From an uncultured Gemmatimonadota bacterium (lineage in GTDB: Bacteria; Gemmatimonadota; Gemmatimonadetes; Gemmatimonadales; Gemmatimonadaceae): 7,400 nucleotides of DNA. The stretch covers positions 1 through 7,400 of the forward strand of contig CAMLEQ010000179.1 of the NCBI GenBank assembly GCA_946479015.1, written 5' to 3'. Below the pieces are notes generated by a model. That model made no database searches. It was not told the DNA's origin and saw nothing but the letters and a program-made list of their open reading frames with translations. How positions within the stretch are numbered: the first letter of the stretch is position 1; each line of letters begins with the position of its first letter. The translations under genes were made by a program, and so were the position numbers. Of this stretch, positions 1 through 5,396 are shown in pieces.

Positions 1-767
1 CGGAGATGGGGATCGCCGAGATGCGCAAGCACGTGGACACGATGATCGTCGTGCCGAACGAGCGGCTGCTCGCCGTGGTGGGGAAGGGGATCCCCTTCGG
101 GGATGCGCTCAAGAAGGCGGACGAGGTGCTGCTCCACGCCACGCAGGGGATCTCGAACCTGATCAGCGTGACGGGGCTCGTGAACGTCGACTTCGCCGAC
201 GTGCGCACCGTGATGCAGAGCGGCGGCTCGGCGCTCATGGGCACGGGGATCGGGCGCGGCGAGAACCGCGCGATGGAGGCGGCGCAGCAGGCGATCTCCT
301 CGCCGCTGCTCGACAACGTGTCCATCAGCGGCGCCACCGGCGTGCTGGTGAACATCACCGGCGGCAGCGACCTGACGCTCGGCGAGGTGCACCAGATCAA
401 CGAGATCGTGCACGACGCGGTGGGCGATGACGCGGAGATCATCTTCGGCGCCGTGAACGAGCCGGCGATGCAGGGGGAGATCCGGGTCACGGTGATCGCC
501 ACGGGCTTCGACCGCGCCGTGCAGGCGGGGATCGGTGCCGTGCCGGCGGAGCCGCCGGCCCCGCCGAAAGGGACGATGGCCACTCCCGTGATCCCGTTCC
601 CGGCGCAGCGGCCGCCGCGCACCAGCATGCCGACGCCGCGCGCCAACCCGGCGATGGACCTGCCGCGCCGTCCCGGCGGCACGGCGCCCAACAACGGGCA
701 GGAGAAGCCCGCGCAGGATCTCAACGACATGGAGATCCCGACGTTCATCAGGAGGCAGATGGATTGA
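1..767 (+). CDS. ftsZ: Cell division GTPase FtsZ, C-terminal part (5' end outside window)
   Basis: FtsZ is the tubulin-like GTPase that polymerises at mid-cell and recruits the division machinery. The first complete codon is at position 3 and the frame is open from the window edge, so the ATG at 6 is internal and the GTP-binding N-terminal half is missing. Numbering from that ATG, the visible part covers the end of the GTPase domain, with VDTMIVVPNERLL at 10-22 and the T7 synergy loop NVDFAD at 60-65. The two Asp of that loop (62, 65) complete the active site of the neighbouring subunit. The C-terminal domain follows (SGATGVLVNITGG, 108-120) and ends at VTVIATGFD (161-169). Residues 170-238 are a Pro/Ala-rich disordered linker. 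The protein ends in the conserved tail DMEIPTFIRRQMD (241-253), which in other bacteria binds FtsA, ZipA and similar anchors. The stop codon overlaps the start of the M23 gene. Confidence 0.98.
   Translation, partial: EMGIAEMRKHVDTMIVVPNERLLAVVGKGIPFGDALKKADEVLLHATQGISNLISVTGLVNVDFADVRTVMQSGGSALMGTGIGRGENRAMEAAQQAISSPLLDNVSISGATGVLVNITGGSDLTLGEVHQINEIVHDAVGDDAEIIFGAVNEPAMQGEIRVTVIATGFDRAVQAGIGAVPAEPPAPPKGTMATPVIPFPAQRPPRTSMPTPRANPAMDLPRRPGGTAPNNGQEKPAQDLNDMEIPTFIRRQMD
750..755 (+). promoter_or_regulatory. Shine-Dalgarno AGGAGG for the M23 gene, inside the ftsZ 3' end
   Basis: A perfect AGGAGG lies within the last codons of ftsZ, 8 nt before the TTG at 764. It settles the start of the downstream gene. 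The TTG overlaps the ftsZ TGA stop as TTGA (764-767), the usual arrangement for translational coupling. It is the only strong ribosome-binding site seen before any gene start in the window. Confidence 0.8.
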
Positions 768-2041
768 AACGACCGTCCCCCCGCCTCCTGACCTCCCTGG
801 CGATCGGCGCCCTCGCCGTCTTCGCCCTCTCGATCGACCTGCCGCACCCCCGCACCGCCGCTCCCTTCGCCACCCTCGCCGCCGACAGCGCCCCCAAGGC
901 GCCGGCGGCGCCCGCGTGGCACGAGCACGCCGACACGCTCCACTCCGGTGAGACGCTCTCCGGACTGCTCGCCCGCGGCGGCGTGTCCTCCGGTGCGATG
1001 GCGCGCATCCTCGACGCGGCGGATGCCATCGACGAGCGCCGTGTCCGCGCGGGGATGCCCGTCTTCGTGCGCTCGCGCGGCGCCGACTCCACTCCATCCG
1101 AGATCGTCTTCCAGCTCGCGGTGGACCGCCTGCTGCACGTGACGCGCACCGGCGACTCCACGTGGACGAGCCGCGAGGAGCGCCTCCCGTGGAAGACGGA
1201 CACGGTGGCGGTGAGCGGCACGATCGACGAGAACCTGTACCAGGCGCTCGACGACTCGGCGTCGAAGCTGCTGCCCACCGGCGCGCGCGCGGAGCTGGCG
1301 TGGTCGATCGCGGACATCTACGAGTACCGCGTGGACATGAGCCGCGAGCTCCAGCCCGGCGACCGGTTCAGCGTCCTGTTCGAGCGCTCCGTCGGTCCCG
1401 GCGGGATGGTGCGGATCGGCGACATCCTCGCCGTGCGCTTCTTCCTCTCCGGCGCCGAGGTGGACGCGGTGCGCTACGCCAATCGTGAGGGGCGGGCGCT
1501 GTACTACGATCAGACCGGACGCTCCATGCGCGCGGCGTTCCTGCGCGCTCCGCTCGCGTTCCGCCGCATCTCGAGCACCTTCGGCCTGCGCAAGCACCCG
1601 ATCCTCGGCACCTGGCGCGCGCACAAGGGCACCGATTACGCGGCGGCCTCCGGCACGCCAGTGCGCGCGATCGGCGACGGCACGGTGATCTTCGCCGGTC
1701 GCCGGGGCGGCTACGGGAACATGGTGGAGATCCGCCACCGGAACGGCTTCGTGAGCCGCTACGGGCACCTGCGCGGCTTCGCCTCGGGGATCCGTCCCGG
1801 TCGCGCGGTGAGCATCGGGCAGACGATCGCGTACGTGGGGATGACCGGGCTCGCCACCGGACCGCACCTGCACTTCGAGATCCTGGTGCACGGCGTGCAG
1901 CGCGATCCGAGCGTGGCGCTCGCACGGCAGGGAGGCGAGCCGCTCCCCGCCGGGGAGCGCTCGCACTTCGACACGGTGCGCGGCACGCTGCTCGCCGCGC
2001 TCGACTCCACGCGGCACACGGGCCAGTTCGCGATGCGCTGA
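764..2041 (+). CDS. Secreted M23 (LytM-type) zinc peptidoglycan endopeptidase, MepM-like
   Basis: This 425-residue protein probably cuts peptide cross-links of peptidoglycan in the periplasm. It starts at TTG 764, chosen because AGGAGG lies 8 nt upstream and the gene overlaps the ftsZ stop. Residues 2-7 are basic and about 8-24 hydrophobic, giving a signal peptide or membrane anchor. Residues about 56-103 (SGETLSGLLARGG) resemble the LysM/OapA-like wall-binding segment of MepM-type proteins. Residues about 140-240, including DMSRELQPGDRF, resemble the middle domain of that family. The catalytic M23 domain runs from about 268 to 385. H287 and D291 (HKGTD) and H370 of HLH fit the zinc ligands, and H335 (RYGHL) and H368 fit the catalytic histidines. 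All expected residues are present, so it should be an active enzyme and not an EnvC-like activator. Overall length is close to MepM. Co-translation with ftsZ suggests a role in septal wall growth or daughter-cell separation, which is inference. Confidence 0.93.
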   Translation: MKRPSPRLLTSLAIGALAVFALSIDLPHPRTAAPFATLAADSAPKAPAAPAWHEHADTLHSGETLSGLLARGGVSSGAMARILDAADAIDERRVRAGMPVFVRSRGADSTPSEIVFQLAVDRLLHVTRTGDSTWTSREERLPWKTDTVAVSGTIDENLYQALDDSASKLLPTGARAELAWSIADIYEYRVDMSRELQPGDRFSVLFERSVGPGGMVRIGDILAVRFFLSGAEVDAVRYANREGRALYYDQTGRSMRAAFLRAPLAFRRISSTFGLRKHPILGTWRAHKGTDYAAASGTPVRAIGDGTVIFAGRRGGYGNMVEIRHRNGFVSRYGHLRGFASGIRPGRAVSIGQTIAYVGMTGLATGPHLHFEILVHGVQRDPSVALARQGGEPLPAGERSHFDTVRGTLLAALDSTRHTGQFAMR

Positions 2042-2061
2042 CGTTCCGCCATTGGCGGTCC

Positions 2062-2111
2062 GCGATCGGCCACCGGCTCCGGCGCACCGCCGAGAGCCGG
2101 TGGCCGATCGC
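2062..2111 (+). terminator. Strong hairpin after the ftsZ-M23 unit, probable terminator
   Basis: An 18-bp perfect inverted repeat (2062-2079 with 2094-2111) encloses a loop that itself pairs: CGGCG (2080-2084) with CGCCG (2088-2092) around CAC, leaving only A2093 bulged. A small extra hairpin, CCGCC-ATT-GGCGG (2046-2058), sits between this and the M23 stop. Only a three-base T run follows (2114-2116), so it is not a classical U-tract terminator. It may stop transcription with Rho or protect the 3' end of the mRNA. Placement 20 nt after a stop codon and before a gene with its own leader supports a 3'-end role. The near-perfect symmetry makes it potentially bidirectional. Confidence 0.6.
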
Positions 2112-2136
2112 CGTTTCCGGCGGTGAGGCACCGCGC

Positions 2137-2165
2137 TTCGCAATCGCGTGGCATGGTGGTACGTT
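2137..2165 (+). promoter_or_regulatory. Possible sigma70-type promoter, perhaps for a leaderless mRNA
   Basis: TTCGCA (2137-2142) and TACGTT (2160-2165) are 17 bp apart, the optimal spacing. They match the consensus hexamers at about 4/6 and 3/6 positions. The second box ends 5 nt before the ATG at 2171, so transcription would begin at or next to the start codon. No Shine-Dalgarno sequence is seen before this ATG, which fits a leaderless transcript. The match is weak and could be chance. Confidence 0.25.
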
Positions 2166-2170
2166 AGAGC

Positions 2171-3970
2171 ATGCTTTCGTGGCTCGTGGCCGTGGTCGGT
2201 GGTGTCGTGATCGCGGTGGGGATGTACGGCTGGCGCGAGCCGCGGATGCTCGCGCGCCGCGCGCCGCTCGTGGCGTTGCGCGCGATCGCCGTCATGCTCC
2301 TCATCGCGCTCGCGCTCGATGCGCCGTCGGGGGCGCGACACCCGCTCCCTCCGCTCGTCGCGCTCGACGCGTCCACGAGCTGGCTGCGCGACGGCGACAC
2401 CGCGCTCTGGCGCCGGGCGCGCGACCGCGCGCGCTCCTTCCGCGATTCGGTGTTCCTGTTCGGCGACTCCGTGCGCGCCGCCGCGCCGCCGCGCCTCCCG
2501 GGCGATGCCGCCTCGCGCGCGCGCCCGCTCGCCGAGCGCGCGCTCGGCGCAGGGCGGCCGCTCGTGCTCATCACCGATGGTGAGCTCGACGACCCGTCGG
2601 CGCTCCCGACCTTCCCCGCGGGGTCGCGCATCGAGGTGCTCCAGCGTCCGCCCGTGCGCGACGTGGCGGTGGCCACGCTCGATGCGCCGCGCGCGGTGGT
2701 GAGCGGCGACACGCTCGAGGTGCGTGTGGGATTGCGCGCGGGCGCGCTCCCGGTCCCGGCGGGGACGCTCGCCGGCGCCGCCGGCGGACGCACACTCAAC
2801 ACGCGCCCCCGGAGCCCCCTCCCGGCTCGCGCGGAGCGCACGGAGACCGTGCGCGTCCCCTTCGCCGGCGCGCCGGGGGCCACGGTGCTCTCCGCCATCG
2901 TGCGCGCGACGGGGGACGCCGAGCCCCGCAACGACACCGTGTCCGTGCCGCTCGACGTGGCGCGCGCCGCCGGCGCCGTGCTCGCGTCCACCTCCCCGGA
3001 CTTCGACGCGCGCTTCCTCGTCCCCGTGCTGCGCGGCGCGGTGGCGCTCCCCACGCGCGCGTACTACCGCGTGGCGCCGGGGCAGTGGCGGCAGGATGGC
3101 TCGCTCGCGCCGGTGGCCGAGAGCGCGGTGCGCGCCGCGCTGCACGACGCGCCGCTGGCGATCATCCACGGCGACACCACGTACTTCGGCGCGCCGCGCT
3201 CGGCGACCACCGGCTCGCTCGCGCTCGTGGCGCCCCCGTCGGACTCCACGGGCGAGTGGTACGCGGTGGCCGCGCCACCGTCGCCGATCGCCGCGGCGCT
3301 GTCGGGGATCCGGTGGGACAGCCTTCCGCCGGTCACCATCTCCGCGCGCGCGCTGAGCGGCGACTGGGAGGGGATCACCGTCGCGCGCGTCCGCCAGTTC
3401 GACCGGCGCCCGGCGATCGTGGGCACGGGCACGGGGCGGCGAGTGGTGGTGGTGGGCGCGGCCGGCCTCTGGCGATGGCAGTTCCGCGGCGGCGCGAGCG
3501 CCGATGCGTTCGCCGCGCTGTGGGGTAGTATATTCGACTGGCTCTCCGCGGAGCGCCCCGACCCGCGCGGCGCGATCCCTGCGGAGGGAGTGCTCCGAGC
3601 CGGAGACCCGATCCGCTGGCGACGCGGCAGCGGCACCGACTCGGTGGTGCTCGCCGTGCTGCGGCGGCGGGGGACTACCCGCGATGACACGGTACCACTC
3701 CGCTTCGGTCGCGGCGGCACGGTGGCGGAGAGCGATCCGCTCCCGGCGGGCGTGTACGACGTGCGCGTGCCCGGAGGGGCGGCGGTGCTGGCGGTGAACG
3801 CCTCGCGCGAGCTCCTGCCGCGCGCGCCGAGCGTGCGTGCCGGCGCGGTGGGCGGCGCGGTGGCCTACGGCGAGCAGCCGCGCCTGCGCGATCTCGGCTG
3901 GGCGTACGTGCTGCTGCTCGCGGCGCTGTGCGGGGAGTGGCTGCTGCGAAGGAGATCTGGACTCCGGTAG
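2171..3970 (+). CDS. Membrane-anchored protein with a VWA-like domain, function unknown
   Basis: I do not recognise a named gene. The 599-residue protein has two N-terminal hydrophobic segments (about 3-19 and 33-50) and one C-terminal segment (about 574-593, WAYVLLLAALCGEWLL) followed by RRR, so most of it (about 51-573) is a single extracytoplasmic or soluble block between anchors. VALDASTS (63-70) gives D66-x-S68-x-S70, the metal-site (MIDAS) signature of von Willebrand A domains. LVLITDGE (131-138) fits the later strand carrying the TDG aspartate. The stretch between is short for a full VWA fold, so the domain may be reduced. Residues about 155-270 look like a beta-rich, Ig-like region and the rest is unassigned. 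The architecture resembles the large VWA/glutamine-amidotransferase-like membrane proteins often found near BatA-type genes, though no such neighbours are present. There is no clear ribosome-binding site before the ATG. The gene is isolated between a hairpin and a repeat. Confidence 0.8.
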   Translation: MLSWLVAVVGGVVIAVGMYGWREPRMLARRAPLVALRAIAVMLLIALALDAPSGARHPLPPLVALDASTSWLRDGDTALWRRARDRARSFRDSVFLFGDSVRAAAPPRLPGDAASRARPLAERALGAGRPLVLITDGELDDPSALPTFPAGSRIEVLQRPPVRDVAVATLDAPRAVVSGDTLEVRVGLRAGALPVPAGTLAGAAGGRTLNTRPRSPLPARAERTETVRVPFAGAPGATVLSAIVRATGDAEPRNDTVSVPLDVARAAGAVLASTSPDFDARFLVPVLRGAVALPTRAYYRVAPGQWRQDGSLAPVAESAVRAALHDAPLAIIHGDTTYFGAPRSATTGSLALVAPPSDSTGEWYAVAAPPSPIAAALSGIRWDSLPPVTISARALSGDWEGITVARVRQFDRRPAIVGTGTGRRVVVVGAAGLWRWQFRGGASADAFAALWGSIFDWLSAERPDPRGAIPAEGVLRAGDPIRWRRGSGTDSVVLAVLRRRGTTRDDTVPLRFGRGGTVAESDPLPAGVYDVRVPGGAAVLAVNASRELLPRAPSVRAGAVGGAVAYGEQPRLRDLGWAYVLLLAALCGEWLLRRRSGLR

Positions 3971-3976
3971 AGGGTA

Positions 3977-4175
3977 GGGACTGGTCGCTGGACCACCGTG
4001 AAACGCGTGTCGCGTGTGGGGAACTGACGGAGAGAGGGGCGAGGTAGAGCGAAAGTGGGTTCGTGTGTAGGCGGACTCTCTCTACCGCCGAGCCTACACG
4101 CGCTCTACCTCGCTCCTCTCCCCGTCAGTCTCCCACACGCCACACGCGTTTCATGGTGGTCCAGCCACCAGGTCC
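3977..4175. repeat. 199-nt palindromic repeat, copy 1 (between VWA-like gene and ftsY)
   Basis: The whole stretch is an imperfect palindrome in register with its reverse complement about base 4076 (base n pairs with 8152-n), with arms of roughly 90 nt and a loop of about 10 nt. Long matching blocks include GAGGTAGAGC (4041-4050) with 4102-4111. It begins 6 nt after the TAG stop of the VWA-like gene. TA precedes it (3975-3976) and TG follows it (4176-4177). It aligns with copy 2 without any gap, at about 80% identity by hand count. The right end contains a small foldback, GGTGG-TCCAG-CCACC (4155-4169), which is broken at the matching left position by C3986. No protein is plausible inside it. 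If transcribed, it would form one very long hairpin. It could be a small non-autonomous transposon, a transcription-end structure or an RNase III target. Confidence 0.93.
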
Positions 4176-4227
4176 TGCACACCCGAGGCTCCATGCGCCC
4201 TGAACACTGAACTCGGACAGGCAGTAG

Positions 4228-5157
4228 ATGCGGATTCTCAGGCGCGCGGACGACGTGCCGCGCAAGTCCCTGTGGCAGAGGATCAAGGACGTCGCCCTCA
4301 TGGACGTGGGGGTGATCGTCCGCGGCGGCGTGAACCCCGGCTCCATCGAGCGACTCGAGGAGATCCTGCTCGAGTCCGACTTCGGCGTCCCCGTGACCGT
4401 GCGCCTCGTGTCCGAGGTGGAGAGCCTCGCGAGCCGCGGCAAGGTGAAGACGCAGGACGAGTTCCTCGGCGCGCTGCGCGACGGTGTGGAGCAGGCGCTC
4501 ACCACCGGGAACAGCGACCCGGCGCTGCACCTCTCGGATGACAAGCCGTCGGTGATCCTCGTGGTCGGAGTGAACGGCGCGGGGAAGACGACGTTCATCG
4601 GCAAGCTCGCCGCGCGCCTCCGGCGGGAGGGGAAGTCGGTGGTGGTCGCCGCCGGCGACACGTACCGCGCCGGCGCGATCGACCAGTTGCGCGTGTGGGC
4701 CGATCGCACGGGGGCGCAGTTCGTGGGGAGCGCGCCGGGAAGTGATCCAGCGGCGATCGCCTACAACGCCATCGAGAGCGCCGCCGCGCGCGGCGTGGAC
4801 GTGGTGATCGTGGACACCGCCGGACGGCTGCACACGCAGAACGACCTGATGTCCGAGCTCCAGAAGGTGGGACGCGTGATCGGCAAGCGCCTCCCCGGCG
4901 CGCCGCACGAGACGCTGCTCGTACTCGACGGCACGATCGGGCAGAACGCGGTGGCCCAGGCGAAGTCGTTCGCCGAAGCGGTGCCGCTCACGGGCGTGGT
5001 GGTGACGAAGCTCGACGGCACCGCGCGCGGCGGCATCGTGGTGGCCGTGCACGAGGCGCTCGACGTACCGGTGAAGTTCGTCGGGGTCGGCGAGAAGGCC
5101 GATGACCTGGCGCCGTTCGACGCGAAGGAATACGCGGCGGAGTTGCTCGAGGAGTAG
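4228..5157 (+). CDS. ftsY: Signal recognition particle receptor FtsY
   Basis: FtsY is the SRP-type GTPase that docks SRP-ribosome complexes at the inner membrane for insertion of membrane proteins. The 309 residues hold the helical N domain (about 12-95) and the G domain with all motifs: G1 GVNGAGKT (114-121), the DTYRAGA insert (144-150), DTAGR (196-200), TKLDGTARGG (260-269) and the closing GVGEKADDL (286-294). The RNA-binding M domain of the paralogue Ffh is absent, and the protein ends after ELLEE. The acidic A domain of E. coli FtsY is also missing, as in many short FtsY proteins, and a basic amphipathic start (LRRADDVPRKSLWQRIK) may give membrane contact instead. One motif usually DATTGQN or similar reads DGTIGQN (234-240). 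The ATG at 4228 has only a weak AGG (4219-4221) upstream. The gene is bracketed on both sides by the 199-nt repeat. Confidence 0.97.
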   Translation: MRILRRADDVPRKSLWQRIKDVALMDVGVIVRGGVNPGSIERLEEILLESDFGVPVTVRLVSEVESLASRGKVKTQDEFLGALRDGVEQALTTGNSDPALHLSDDKPSVILVVGVNGAGKTTFIGKLAARLRREGKSVVVAAGDTYRAGAIDQLRVWADRTGAQFVGSAPGSDPAAIAYNAIESAAARGVDVVIVDTAGRLHTQNDLMSELQKVGRVIGKRLPGAPHETLLVLDGTIGQNAVAQAKSFAEAVPLTGVVVTKLDGTARGGIVVAVHEALDVPVKFVGVGEKADDLAPFDAKEYAAELLEE

Positions 5158-5166
5158 GCGTGGATA

Positions 5167-5365
5167 GGACCTGGTTGCTGGACCACCATGGGACGCGTGT
5201 GGCGTGTGGGAGACTGACGGAAGGAGGAGGGAGGTACGGCGCGTGTAGGTTCGTGTGTAGGTGAACTCTCTCCACATCCGACCCTACTCTCGCTCTACCT
5301 ACCTCCTCTTTCCGTCAGTTCCCTACACGCGACACGCGTTGTTCGGTGGTCCAGCCACCAGGTCC
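5167..5365. repeat. 199-nt palindromic repeat, copy 2 (between ftsY and recG)
   Basis: This is the second copy, exactly the same length as copy 1 and offset from it by 1190 nt at every position. It is palindromic about base 5266 (base n pairs with 10532-n). It starts 9 nt after the ftsY stop and ends 31 nt before the recG ATG. TA lies directly on both sides (5165-5166 and 5366-5367), giving ends TAGGACCTGGT and ACCAGGTCCTA that are perfect complements over 11 bp. The right-end foldback GGTGG-TCCAG-CCACC (5345-5359) is identical to copy 1 and is again broken on the left, here by T5176. The central block TCGTGTGTAG (5251-5260) is identical in both copies in the same orientation. The remaining sequence up to the recG start is a C-rich leader (5368-5396) with no visible signal. 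Confidence 0.93.
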
Positions 5366-5396
5366 TAGGCGCTCCCCCCGGCCAAGCCCCCACCCC

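Noticed and set aside
2164..3054. Minus-strand 296-codon open frame opposite the VWA-like gene
   Set aside because: It is Ser/Arg/Ala-rich without motifs and lies fully opposite a gene with clear membrane segments and a MIDAS-like motif.
4176..4227. Riboswitch or small RNA in the ftsY leader
   Set aside because: The 52 nt between repeat copy 1 and the ATG show no convincing fold or known motif.
4105..5277. Long minus-strand open frame (390 codons) across ftsY
   Set aside because: It lies opposite a clear ftsY and its translation is His/Arg/Leu-rich low-complexity sequence without motifs. Its tail is just the antisense reading of repeat copy 1. It is a shadow of GC-rich codon use.
3977..5365. 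CRISPR array or tandem repeat
   Set aside because: There are only two copies, 1190 nt apart, each an inverted repeat, with a full gene between them and no spacer pattern.
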